Origin: an uncultured Bacilli bacterium | GTDB taxonomy: Bacteria > Bacillota_I > Bacilli_A > RF39 > UBA660 | Direction of reading: 5' to 3' | Length of the DNA: 64,000 nt | NCBI GenBank assembly: GCA_949451605.1 | Contig: CASTSB010000005.1 | Span: 65,096 to 129,095 of the forward strand | Shown: positions 53,439-62,334 of the stretch, piece after piece | How positions within the stretch are numbered: position 1 is the stretch's first letter | Layout of the letters: the number at the start of each line of letters is the position of its first letter | Program-made: the position numbers and the translations under genes | Notes under the pieces: model-generated | Databases searched by the model: none | What the model was told of the DNA's origin: nothing | Seen by the model: the letters and a program-made list of their open reading frames with translations, nothing else

Positions 53439-54134
53439 ATGAAAACAAAAGATTTAAAAGTAATATCATTTACTTTAGCATGTTGGGGGCTTTCTTTTAT
53501 TGGTAGTGGCTTAGTTATGAATACCAAAGAAACAACAATAACACAAACTAGATATAATTTAAGTGTTACATCTAATAAAGTAGCAGAATCAAAAACAAAT
53601 GAAATTAAACTAAAAGATATGTCGCTAGAAATTAATACTCCACTTAGTGTAGATGTTAAAGACTATTTAAAAGATATAGAAAATTTAGAAACTAGTGTTT
53701 TAAAATCTTTAAAACTAGATACTTCAGAAGTAAATGTTCAAGAAGCAGGAACTTATCGATATACTATAACTTACAAAAACAAAAAGTATAATGGAACGTT
53801 TATAATAACAGAAAAAGAATTGCCTAAAGTAACACTTACACTAAAAAATTTAAAATTAGAAAAAGACAGTATTTTAGATACTAATCTTTCAACTTACATA
53901 GAAGAAAAAATACCAGAAGAAATAATTGAAAATATAGTATTAAATCTAAGTTCTGTAAAAACCAATGTAGAAGGTATATATCAATACAGTATAACTTATA
54001 ACAACAAACTATATACTGCTAATATTGAAATATTTACTCCTACTCCAAAAGCACCTACAGTAATTACACCAAATACGCCAGAAAATGATAATACAACTAC
54101 AACTCCAGAAAATAATCAAAATGAAACAAATTAA
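53439..54134 (+). CDS. Surface protein with two Ig-like repeats
   Basis: 231 aa. N-terminal membrane helix (about 7-27), then two similar modules (about 58-120 and 125-190), each running from a Lys/Leu start through VxxxGxYxYxITYxNKxYxxxxxI. They resemble bacterial Ig-like domains. A Pro/Thr/Asn tail without sorting signal follows, so anchoring is by the N-terminal helix. ATG 53439 has AGGAG 10 bases upstream; TTG 53430 is too close. Function unknown, possibly adhesion. Confidence 0.7.
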   Translation: MKTKDLKVISFTLACWGLSFIGSGLVMNTKETTITQTRYNLSVTSNKVAESKTNEIKLKDMSLEINTPLSVDVKDYLKDIENLETSVLKSLKLDTSEVNVQEAGTYRYTITYKNKKYNGTFIITEKELPKVTLTLKNLKLEKDSILDTNLSTYIEEKIPEEIIENIVLNLSSVKTNVEGIYQYSITYNNKLYTANIEIFTPTPKAPTVITPNTPENDNTTTTPENNQNETN

Positions 54135-54160
54135 AAGCATTCAAATGAATGCTTTTTTTA
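54131..54160. terminator. Bidirectional terminator, Ig-like gene / fhs
   Basis: Stem AAAGCATTC/GAATGCTTT with AAAT loop (54134-54155), T run on plus. Confidence 0.85.
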
Positions 54161-55774
54161 TGATAACCCTTCTATATTTCCATTTATAAAATCAATTTTT
54201 TCATAATTAGGATTTTTTGATAAGCCAGGCATTGTCATTATATTTCCCAAATAAATGGTTATAAACTCTGCTCCATTTAATACTTCAAGATTCTTTACCT
54301 CGATTGCAAAATTCTTAGGTACTCCTACCTTTTTAGCATCGTCAGAAAAAGAATATTGTGTCTTAGCAACACATAAAGGATACTTACTAAAAATAGTTCC
54401 TTTTAGTTGATTGATTTTAGAAATAGCTTCTTCACTATAAGTAACATCGCTAGCATGATATATTTTTTTTGACAAAGTTTCAATTTTTTCTTTGATTGTC
54501 ATCTCATTAGAATATAAAACTTTAAAATTACTAGGCTTGTTAGACTCATCTATTACTTCTTTAGCAAGATCTACAGCCCCTAAACCACCATCAGCATAAG
54601 CAGAAGAAACTTTCATAGATACGCCTAATTCTTGGCAACATTCTCTAACAATTGATATTTCACTATCTAAATCAGAATTGAAACGATTTAAACATACAAT
54701 AACATTTACTCCAAATTGTTGTAAGTTTGAAACATGTTGCTTTAAATTTTCTAAACCATTATTTAAAGCCTCATTATTTTCTAAAAATACATCTTCCTTA
54801 GAAACACCACCATGATATTTTAATGCTTTTATAGTAGCAACTAAAACAACACAATTTGGTTTCAATTCACTCTTCCTACATTTTATATCAAAGAACTTTT
54901 CAGCTCCAAGATCTGCACCAAATCCTGCTTCAGTAACAACGTAATCTGCCAAATTAAGTCCCATTTTTGTAGCTACAACGCTATTACATCCGTGAGCAAT
55001 ATTAGCAAATGGGCCACCATGTATTATTACAGGAGTTCCTTCTAACGTTTGAACTAGATTTGGATAAAAAGCATCCTTTAATAAAGTTACTAAAGACCCT
55101 TCTATATGTAAATCTTTAGCATATACATTATCTCCCTTACTATTAGTTCCAATAATTATATTACCTAAGCGTTTTTTCAAATCATCTATAGAAGAAGCTA
55201 AACAAAATAAAGCCATTATTTCACTAGCCGCAGTAATTGAAAATACTTCTTCCCTATTATCAAGTCTTACTCTTCTTAAAGCACGATCATTTACATCTAA
55301 GCATCTATGAAATCTTACTTCCTGAATATCCAATTTATTTCCAAAATAAATATGACTATCAATTGCTGCACATAATAAATCATTTGCACTAGTAATTGCA
55401 TGAAAATCCCCAGTAAAATGTAAATTTATATCTTCCATAGGAACAACCTGACTATAGCCTCCACCAGTAGCTCCTCCTTTAATACCAAATACAGGTCCCA
55501 TTGATGGCTGTCTTAATACTGCAACAGTATTTTTCTTCAAAGAACTTAAAGCATCTGCAAGTCCTATACTAACAGTAGTTTTTCCTTCTCCCAAAGGAGT
55601 AGGAGAAATAGCAGTAACTAAAATCAGTTTACCATTTATACCATCTATATTCTTCTTAATCTTAGCTTTATCATCACCATAAAGTATTAAATCTTCTTCA
55701 TTTAATTTAAGTTTCTTTGCAACTTCTTTAATATTTTGTTTTTTACAATTTCTAGCAATTTCTATATCGGTCAT
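54158..55774 (-). CDS. fhs: Formate-tetrahydrofolate ligase
   Basis: 538 aa. Makes 10-formyl-THF from formate, THF and ATP for purine and one-carbon metabolism. ATP loop TPLGEGKTTVSIGLADAL (18 residues), VLRQPSMGPVFGIKGGATGG, DINLHFTGDFHAI and EAGFGADLGAEKF are family hallmarks. Slightly shorter than the usual 556. GAGGTG precedes the ATG. Single gene. Confidence 0.97.
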   Translation of the reverse strand: MTDIEIARNCKKQNIKEVAKKLKLNEEDLILYGDDKAKIKKNIDGINGKLILVTAISPTPLGEGKTTVSIGLADALSSLKKNTVAVLRQPSMGPVFGIKGGATGGGYSQVVPMEDINLHFTGDFHAITSANDLLCAAIDSHIYFGNKLDIQEVRFHRCLDVNDRALRRVRLDNREEVFSITAASEIMALFCLASSIDDLKKRLGNIIIGTNSKGDNVYAKDLHIEGSLVTLLKDAFYPNLVQTLEGTPVIIHGGPFANIAHGCNSVVATKMGLNLADYVVTEAGFGADLGAEKFFDIKCRKSELKPNCVVLVATIKALKYHGGVSKEDVFLENNEALNNGLENLKQHVSNLQQFGVNVIVCLNRFNSDLDSEISIVRECCQELGVSMKVSSAYADGGLGAVDLAKEVIDESNKPSNFKVLYSNEMTIKEKIETLSKKIYHASDVTYSEEAISKINQLKGTIFSKYPLCVAKTQYSFSDDAKKVGVPKNFAIEVKNLEVLNGAEFITIYLGNIMTMPGLSKNPNYEKIDFINGNIEGLS

Positions 55775-55902
55775 TTAATCACCTCTTCAAAATTTATTAT
55801 ATCATAAAACTTGTTTTTTCAAAAAAGATACACTATCAGAAATAAATAATTTCTCTATAGAAAATAAAAAATTTAAAAAACAATTTAAAAGAATTAACTA
55901 AA

Positions 55903-55951
55903 TTAACGATTTGATTAAATAATTCTACGATGTTATCATCCTAATCGTTAA
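55903..55951. repeat. Inverted repeat bracketing the adhesin promoter
   Basis: Arms TTAACGATT (55903-55911) and AATCGTTAA (55943-55951) around 31 bases holding the promoter. Operator, or ends of a very small invertible segment. Confidence 0.55.
55911..55939 (+). promoter_or_regulatory. Promoter of the adhesin-sortase operon
   Basis: TTGATT (55911-55916), 17-base spacer, extended TGTTATCAT (-10 TATCAT at 55934-55939). The first T of the -35 is the last base of the left repeat arm, and the right arm lies over the expected start of transcription. Confidence 0.6.
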
Positions 55952-55971
55952 GAAAAAAAGGAGGAATTATA

Positions 55972-57399
55972 ATGAAAAAATATATAATTTTCTTAATATT
56001 ATTATGTGCAATTTTTATAGGTAAAGGAATCACAGTAAATGCAAAAGATACAAAGTTTTATGAAGCTGAATATATTGATGGCATTTGGATGAACAAATCT
56101 CCAAGTAATGATAAAAATACTATTTATTATCAAAAAGCAAGACTTTTTAGAGAAAAAGGAACAAATAAATTTGCCTATTGTATTGAGCCAGAAGCTTTCT
56201 TTAATGAATCTGAAAATTACACCTCAACTGAAAAACCTTATAATCTAAATGAAAATCAACTAAAAAGAATTAAAGCATTAGCCTTTTATGGTTATAATTA
56301 TCAGAATCATACTGATATTAAATGGTATGCAATAACTCAATTATTAATTTGGAAAGAAGCTGATCCAAATGGAATATATTATTTTACCGATAGCTTAAAT
56401 GGTAATTATATTAATATATTTAATAATGAAATAAATGAAATAGAAAACTTAGTTGAGAATCATTTTAAAGAACCAAGCTTTAAAGGACAAACTATCGAAA
56501 TTGTAAATGGAAAAACTGCAATAATAGAAGATACTAATAAAGTATTAAATAATTATAAAAATCCATGGACTGGAATTATAAAAGATAACAAACTTATTAT
56601 TGAAACAAGTTCGTTTAATGAAGGAGATCATCAATTTACTCTTGAAAGAAAAGAAAATCTTAATAATGCTCCTGCAATATTTTTTGAATCAAATAATAGT
56701 CAAAACACAATAATACCTGGATCTATTTCTAATGAAAAAATTGGGTTCAATTTAAAAACAATTAAAACTAAACTAGAAATAAATAAAATTGATTCTGATA
56801 ATAAAAATTCCTTACCTTATGGAGAAGCAACATTAAGTGGGGCAATTTTTGAGATTTTTAAAAACAATGAATCTATATGTAAAATAGAAATAGATAAAGA
56901 TGGGTATGGAAAATTAGAAGGACTGGACTTTGGAAAATATTATTTGAAAGAAATCAAAGCTGGAAAGGGATATCAATTAAATAGTAAAATCTTTGAATTT
57001 GAAATAAATAAAAATAACACAAACATAGAACTAACTATAGAAAATCAAGTAATAAAAAAGAAAATACAAATAATAAAAAAATATGGAAAAGATAGTAATT
57101 TTAAACCTGAAGAAAATATTATATTTAATATTTATGATTGTAATGAAAAATTAGTGGAGACTATAAAAACTAATAAAGAGGGTTATGCTGAAATAGTACT
57201 TCCCTATGGAAAATACACAATAAAACAGCTAACTACTACAGAAGGCTACAAAAAAGTTAATCCAATAATTATAGAAGTTAATAATAATGATGAAATACTA
57301 CTTGAACTAAAAGATTATAAAATTGAAGTTCCTAATACTAGAAAAAATTTAAATATTATAGAACTGTTATTAGAATTTATAATAAAGTTAATATGCTAA
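55972..57399 (+). CDS. Thioester-domain surface adhesin with Cna-B modules
   Basis: 475 aa. Signal peptide (1-24). Thioester domain (about 28-165): Cys70 in FAYCIEPE and Gln123 in YAITQLLIW are the pair that forms the reactive internal thioester, which lets such adhesins bind host surfaces covalently. A central stretch is unassigned. Two Cna-B/SpaA modules follow (about 260-350, 355-450); the first ends in GKYYLKEIKAGKGYQL with its Glu, the second has Gln (YTIKQLTTTEGY). Possible sorting signal VPNTR plus a short hydrophobic tail ending in Cys. Overlaps the sortase gene by 7 bases. AGGAGG precedes the ATG. Confidence 0.85.
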   Translation: MKKYIIFLILLCAIFIGKGITVNAKDTKFYEAEYIDGIWMNKSPSNDKNTIYYQKARLFREKGTNKFAYCIEPEAFFNESENYTSTEKPYNLNENQLKRIKALAFYGYNYQNHTDIKWYAITQLLIWKEADPNGIYYFTDSLNGNYINIFNNEINEIENLVENHFKEPSFKGQTIEIVNGKTAIIEDTNKVLNNYKNPWTGIIKDNKLIIETSSFNEGDHQFTLERKENLNNAPAIFFESNNSQNTIIPGSISNEKIGFNLKTIKTKLEINKIDSDNKNSLPYGEATLSGAIFEIFKNNESICKIEIDKDGYGKLEGLDFGKYYLKEIKAGKGYQLNSKIFEFEINKNNTNIELTIENQVIKKKIQIIKKYGKDSNFKPEENIIFNIYDCNEKLVETIKTNKEGYAEIVLPYGKYTIKQLTTTEGYKKVNPIIIEVNNNDEILLELKDYKIEVPNTRKNLNIIELLLEFIIKLIC

Positions 57400-57968
57400 A
57401 AAGAAGTTTAAAATATTTATTCCTATTATTATTTTTTATTATTAGCTGTCTAATAATTTATAATACTAATCAAAAAGAGGTCAAAACTAATAATGTTAAT
57501 AAACAATATAAAGTAATAAAGAAGATAAATAATAAGAAAGAAGTAATAGAAGATATACAAAATATAAATGATTCTAGCATTGGTAAACTAATAATAGATA
57601 AAATTAATATTAATTCCAAATTATATGATATAGATAGTGAATATAACAATGTTGATAAAAATATAACTATTTTAAAAGGTAGTATTGAACCATCAAATCC
57701 CGAAAGCATCATGTTTATCGCGGCACACTCAGGAAATGGATTATTTGCTTATTTTAGGAATTTAAACAAATTAAATAAAGAAGACAAAATTACTTTAATT
57801 TACAAAAACAAAACTTATTACTATCAAGTATTAGAAAGTTATGAAATTGAAAAAGACGGTACATTAGAAATAACTAAATTACCACAAAAACAACTAGTAT
57901 TAACAACTTGTAGTCCAAATAATAAAAGTAAACAACTTATAATTAATTGCACAATAAAGGAGTCATAA
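57393..57968 (+). CDS. Sortase, Arg of the active site replaced by Gln
   Basis: 191 aa. N-terminal membrane helix (about 7-24), then a sortase fold: His112 in IAAHSGNG and Cys173 in LTTCSPNN. The third catalytic residue, normally an Arg before a beta strand, is Gln181 (SKQLIINC). Sortases join surface proteins to the wall or to each other; the gene overlaps the adhesin directly upstream, its likely substrate. The class cannot be set by eye. Confidence 0.87.
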   Translation: MLKRSLKYLFLLLFFIISCLIIYNTNQKEVKTNNVNKQYKVIKKINNKKEVIEDIQNINDSSIGKLIIDKININSKLYDIDSEYNNVDKNITILKGSIEPSNPESIMFIAAHSGNGLFAYFRNLNKLNKEDKITLIYKNKTYYYQVLESYEIEKDGTLEITKLPQKQLVLTTCSPNNKSKQLIINCTIKES

Positions 57969-57982
57969 GACTCCTTTATTAT
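57951..57982. terminator. Hairpin between convergent sortase and ctpA
   Basis: 12-bp stem AATAAAGGAGTC/GACTCCTTTATT with ATAA loop (57953-57980). T tracts are short, so strength is uncertain. Confidence 0.55.
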
Positions 57983-59232
57983 TCTGCTAAAACTTTAATA
58001 GCTTCCTTTAATTGTAAATCTTCTTCACTGTCTTCACTATTTTTAATTTCAATATTTGGTTTAACTCCCTTTTCATTAATCCACTCACCGCTTGGAGTTA
58101 ACCACTTTTGAGTAGTAAATTTAATACTACTGCCACTTGATAAATCAACAGCTTTCTGAACAGTTCCCTTACCGTAAGTTGTAGTACCTATAACAGTAGA
58201 CTTCTTATAGTTTTCTTTAAAACATACTGCTAAAACTTCCGAAGCTGAGGCACTTGCTTCATTAGTTAATATAACAACTTCATATTTTCTTGAATCATTT
58301 GTTGATGAATATACTCTTTCTGCCTTACCTTTTGTTTCAATTTGATATAAAACTTTTTTCTTATCAAAGAATAATTCTAATATTTCTTTTACTTGAGATA
58401 AATGCCCACCACTGTTATCTCTAACATCTATTATTAATGACTCAATTCCATTTTTTTCTAATCTTTCAATATGCTTTTTAAATTGCTTATAAGTATTAGC
58501 AGCAAAATTATCAATAGCAATATAACCGATTTTATGATTATTTTCTGCTTTTACTTCACTAAATACTGATGGAATATCAATTTCAGCAACCTTCATTTTA
58601 AAAGTTAATTCTTTAGAATCTCTTTTAACAGTAATAGTGACTTCTTTTCCAATTTTACCAGAGATCATTTTTGCTATTTGATTTGAATCCTTTTTAGTAA
58701 CATCCTTATTATTTACTTTAATTATAATATCTCCAGCCTTTAATCCAGATTTTGCAGCAGGAGAAGATTCATACATATCTATAATAGTAGTTACTCCTTC
58801 ATAATATTGAATAGTTAATCCAATACCAATGTACTTACCATCAACCGTTGTATTAAAAGACTCAGTATTTTCCTTATCCATATAGTAAGAATATTCATCA
58901 TCTAGTGATCCAAGCATTCCTGAAATACCAGATTTAATTAATTCCTTAGAATCTACATCTTCATAGTAATTATTTTTAATATAATTATAAACACTAGTAA
59001 ACTCTAATAAATCACCATCTAGCTTAAAACCCAAAACAGATTTGCCACATAATGTTATCATACACCCTAATACTATTCCAAACATTAAAAATATAAATAA
59101 TAAAAAGCCAACTTCAAAACTAGAAAAAGTTCTTGCTCTTTTTGACTTTCTTCCAAAAAGTTTAGCTATTTTTTCTTTGTTATCTTCCTTTTTTTGTTCA
59201 TTTATATCATTTTTCTTATTTTTATTAATCAT
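57979..59232 (-). CDS. C-terminal processing serine protease (S41, CtpA type)
   Basis: 417 aa. Charged cytoplasmic head, one membrane helix (about 42-68), PDZ domain (about 125-215; GIGLTIQYYEG, PAAKSGLKAGDIIIKV), S41 protease domain with catalytic Ser in NEASASASEV and Lys in TTYGKGTVQ. Cleaves exported proteins. GAGGTGAT precedes the ATG. Downstream end of the thioredoxin-like and lipoprotein group. Confidence 0.94.
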   Translation of the reverse strand: MINKNKKNDINEQKKEDNKEKIAKLFGRKSKRARTFSSFEVGFLLFIFLMFGIVLGCMITLCGKSVLGFKLDGDLLEFTSVYNYIKNNYYEDVDSKELIKSGISGMLGSLDDEYSYYMDKENTESFNTTVDGKYIGIGLTIQYYEGVTTIIDMYESSPAAKSGLKAGDIIIKVNNKDVTKKDSNQIAKMISGKIGKEVTITVKRDSKELTFKMKVAEIDIPSVFSEVKAENNHKIGYIAIDNFAANTYKQFKKHIERLEKNGIESLIIDVRDNSGGHLSQVKEILELFFDKKKVLYQIETKGKAERVYSSTNDSRKYEVVILTNEASASASEVLAVCFKENYKKSTVIGTTTYGKGTVQKAVDLSSGSSIKFTTQKWLTPSGEWINEKGVKPNIEIKNSEDSEEDLQLKEAIKVLAE

Positions 59233-59267
59233 ATTATCACCTCAAGTATTCAAAAATATAATAACAT

Positions 59268-59296
59268 AAAAAAAGACATATTACTGCCTTTTTTAT
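59268..59296 (-). terminator. Terminator after the thioredoxin-fold gene
   Basis: Stem AAAGGCA/TGTCTTT (one G-U), 6-base loop, then T7 on the minus strand. Confidence 0.6.
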
Positions 59297-59841
59297 TCAT
59301 TATTTTCTAAATCTCCTACTAAATATTTTTCGATTTCTTTAGCTCCAGTTATATACTCCTTCACGTTACCATCTTCAAATCTAATAAGAGTTGGTCCATT
59401 AATACTTAATTCGTTTATATCTTTAGGACTTCTATTAACCTCTTTATCAGTTATATACTTCTTATTAAAAGACTTACTTAAATCACAAGTATATAAAGCA
59501 GTTGAGTCCTCTGGATCGTGATAACCAGTTACTGCACTAGTTAAAGTAGAAGTATCATCACTATCAACATCATCCATGTCAAAATATACTACTATGTATT
59601 TTTTATCTTCTCTATTAAAACTAGAACCAGCTAAAATTTCAGTAAATTGAATAATACTTTCTTCTTCCTTTTCTTCTTCCTTATTATAGTCAGACATTCC
59701 ATTAGCTATAAAGTAAAAAGAAACTAATACAACTAAAACTATTCCTACAGTCCAAAGAGCTGTTTTAAGCTCAGTACTTAATTCTATTTTTTTATTATCA
59801 ATATTTACTTTTATATGTTTTTTCACATTATTTTTTTTCAT
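59293..59841 (-). CDS. Membrane-anchored thioredoxin-fold protein without CxxC
   Basis: 182 aa from ATG 59841 (AGGGTGG upstream). Membrane helix (about 29-49), acidic linker, then a probable thioredoxin fold: YIVVYFDMDD strand, and the end NGPTLIRFEDGNVKEYITG, typical of the cis-proline region. The CxxC pair is missing; only one Cys remains (LYTCDLS). So it is not a normal redox enzyme. Lies just downstream of the YdcC-like gene. Confidence 0.65.
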   Translation of the reverse strand: MKKNNVKKHIKVNIDNKKIELSTELKTALWTVGIVLVVLVSFYFIANGMSDYNKEEEKEEESIIQFTEILAGSSFNREDKKYIVVYFDMDDVDSDDTSTLTSAVTGYHDPEDSTALYTCDLSKSFNKKYITDKEVNRSPKDINELSINGPTLIRFEDGNVKEYITGAKEIEKYLVGDLENNE

Positions 59842-59892
59842 CTTTACCACCCTGCATTCATTATATCATAATGAAAAATAAAAGGTAAAGAT

Positions 59893-60885
59893 TTATTTCA
59901 TTGTAGGTAAAACATATATAGATTGTGCAATTTCTACTAATTCATCCTGATTCAAAACATCACTGACAATATAATATTCAATACCATTAGTTACCCAAGA
60001 TAAAGAATTATCTGTCATTACTCCTAATGTATCCATTAAGTGATAAGGCTCACCATTAGTAGGTATAACAGTAAATTCATCCTCAACATTAACTGTTTCT
60101 TCTACTAATAAGAAAGGCTTATCTCCATCAAATGTCATTAAAACTCTTTCACCATTTGTCTTTGCTATCTTTTCTTCATTCGCAAGAGTTGTACCAGTAG
60201 GAAGAACTAAAGGATAAATTGCATCTTCTAATGTCATAGTCTTTTCAGCTTCATCAGTAATAGAATAAGTTTCCATTATTGTATTCAATTTAAAATAGTT
60301 CTTTTTAAACGAAGGAGAATAATCAATTTTTTTAATTTTAAACTCCATAGAAGGGATATTTTCTTTATCGTATACAGTAACTTTTTTCAATTTCAATTTA
60401 TCAGACATTATTATCTTTTGACTAACTAAATCTTTATTATTAGGATAATTAACTTTAGTAGTCAAAGTATAATTACCGTTTTCATTTTTAAATTTTATAT
60501 TAGAATCATTTTTCATATCATTAACTAAAGCACTTAATAAATAAATTTGTGAATTATTATAAGGCCAATCACTTTGAAATTTAAAGCTTCTATTTAATGA
60601 CGGAGTTAAGATATAAACACCATCTTCATTTTTTAAAATTATTTGTGTTGCATTATTTGACTTATTCTTTAAAGACACTTTATAAAATGATTTTTTTTCA
60701 TAACTTACTTCAACTGCATAATTATATATTTCATCATTATTTCTTAACTCTAAATCTCCAGATAGAAAATAAGAGTCAGCAGTATTAACTTTTTTAGTAA
60801 AATTTTTTACAACACTTTCTTTATTTACCTTAGAACAACCACTTACCAATAAAACCATAATAAATAATAAAAATATTTTTTTCAT
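59893..60885 (-). CDS. YdcC/GerS-like lipoprotein (LolA fold)
   Basis: 330 aa. Signal peptide with lipobox LLVSGC (Cys17). The body follows the YdcC pattern: VSLKNKSNNATQIILKNEDG (20 residues), YILTPSLNRSFKFQSDWPYN (20 residues), then a LolA-type beta half-barrel. YdcC is a sporulation-related lipoprotein in Bacillus and GerS acts in germination in Clostridioides. Longer than either by about 60-100 residues at the C-terminus. Role in spores here is inference. Confidence 0.8.
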   Translation of the reverse strand: MKKIFLLFIMVLLVSGCSKVNKESVVKNFTKKVNTADSYFLSGDLELRNNDEIYNYAVEVSYEKKSFYKVSLKNKSNNATQIILKNEDGVYILTPSLNRSFKFQSDWPYNNSQIYLLSALVNDMKNDSNIKFKNENGNYTLTTKVNYPNNKDLVSQKIIMSDKLKLKKVTVYDKENIPSMEFKIKKIDYSPSFKKNYFKLNTIMETYSITDEAEKTMTLEDAIYPLVLPTGTTLANEEKIAKTNGERVLMTFDGDKPFLLVEETVNVEDEFTVIPTNGEPYHLMDTLGVMTDNSLSWVTNGIEYYIVSDVLNQDELVEIAQSIYVLPTMK

Positions 60886-60937
60886 ATTTCACCTCTAAAT
60901 ATTCTAATAAATACTATGGCAAATAATTTATTTTATT

Positions 60938-60972
60938 ACAAAAAAAATAGAGTCTTATCTAGACTCTATTCA
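60938..60972 (-). terminator. Terminator after cdaR
   Basis: Stem AATAGAGTC/GACTCTATT (60946-60954/60962-60970), 7-base loop, then T8 on the minus strand. Confidence 0.88.
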
Positions 60973-60975
60973 ATC

Positions 60976-62334
60976 TTATTTTTCAGTTATAATTATTCTT
61001 ACTTTCTTAGTTTTTGAAGAATATGATAATTTTAAATCATCACCTGTTACTTCTACATCAACATCATGAGTACCAACACCATATTTTTCAAGGTCAATAT
61101 ACGCATAGATTTTAGAAGTATCAACAGAACTAATAGCTTGTTCACTACCTTTAACTACTACAGTAACTTGTCTATCTGCCTCAGTTGCTGCTTGAACTTT
61201 ATATTTAGTAGTATCTAAGTTTCTTGTTTGAATTAAAATATTATCAAAATCTTTACTAATTGAAGAATCAATAGAAACATTTACTGTAATAGTTTTTGTA
61301 CTTAGTTCAGTAATTCCTGCAGGTTTCTTAAGATTAACTTTAAATTCCTTATCTTTATCTAGCTTATCAACATCTATAACTGCTTCAATTTGTTCTATTT
61401 CGTCAACAGCTTCTTGTGTTCCATATACTGTTACAGTTGAAACACTTGTAGTCATTGATTTAATTGCCTTACCAAAGGCGATATTACCTTTTGGAACAAC
61501 CTTTATAGGAATTTCCTTACTTGGAGATGTAATTGTAAGTTTCGCAGTTACCTTAGAAGGAACAATTTCTACATCTACCATATTACCATTAGCATCATAA
61601 GCAACTAATGGAACATCTTTTAAAGTTATCTCTCCAGCTTGTTGTTTTGGTATGTCATTAACATCAACTAAAGCTTTAACAGTAGCAACCTTATTAAGCT
61701 TATATTCAGCTCCTTTAATAATTGCAGTTGTTCTATCTAATTCAACATTACTAATATATAATTTTGAATCTAAATCATCTTGATGTAAAACATCAACAGA
61801 TAAAGTTTTATTTTTACTTTTCTTTTCATAAATAGTAACTGTAACTGTTGAAGGATCTAATTTATAATCCAAAGATTTCAATTTTTGTGTATACTTCATA
61901 GTTACTTTATGATTACCAGGTTTTAAACCAGTTAAATCAACTGATACTCCTTGAGAAGGAGCCTGTTTTGCTAAAAAGATATGTCTTTTTTGACCAACTA
62001 AAGTAATATCAACTGTTTCTGGAAGACCTTCAACAACATATAACTCTTCGTTAAATATAGCAGTTACTGGTCTATCGTATAATATTTCAGCATATTGATC
62101 AATCATAACATTTGATTGTTGATCAACAATTATAAATGTACAAAAAGCAAGTAATAAACTTATTACCAATAAAGTTGACTTTTTACTAGCAAATTTGTCA
62201 ATAGTTTTAGCATTTCCCTTACAAATTTCCATTACTTTTAACATTAGTCTTGTAATTGGAGTTATTAAGAAACGGTCGAAGAATGATGCAATAGGACTAA
62301 ATAATTTTATAAAAAACTTAATTATTTTCTTCAT
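60976..62334 (-). CDS. cdaR: YbbR-domain regulator of diadenylate cyclase (CdaR)
   Basis: 452 aa. Cytoplasmic head (1-50), one membrane helix (about 53-70, STLLVISLLLAFCTFIIV), then four YbbR-type beta repeats outside (for example LPETVDITLVG, AVTVYG-like TVSTVTVYGTQEAVD). CdaR binds and tunes CdaA. ATG 62334 with GAGGAAG upstream; the start overlaps the cdaA stop by 17 bases. No glmM follows, unlike Bacillus. Confidence 0.92.
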   Translation of the reverse strand: MKKIIKFFIKLFSPIASFFDRFLITPITRLMLKVMEICKGNAKTIDKFASKKSTLLVISLLLAFCTFIIVDQQSNVMIDQYAEILYDRPVTAIFNEELYVVEGLPETVDITLVGQKRHIFLAKQAPSQGVSVDLTGLKPGNHKVTMKYTQKLKSLDYKLDPSTVTVTIYEKKSKNKTLSVDVLHQDDLDSKLYISNVELDRTTAIIKGAEYKLNKVATVKALVDVNDIPKQQAGEITLKDVPLVAYDANGNMVDVEIVPSKVTAKLTITSPSKEIPIKVVPKGNIAFGKAIKSMTTSVSTVTVYGTQEAVDEIEQIEAVIDVDKLDKDKEFKVNLKKPAGITELSTKTITVNVSIDSSISKDFDNILIQTRNLDTTKYKVQAATEADRQVTVVVKGSEQAISSVDTSKIYAYIDLEKYGVGTHDVDVEVTGDDLKLSYSSKTKKVRIIITEK

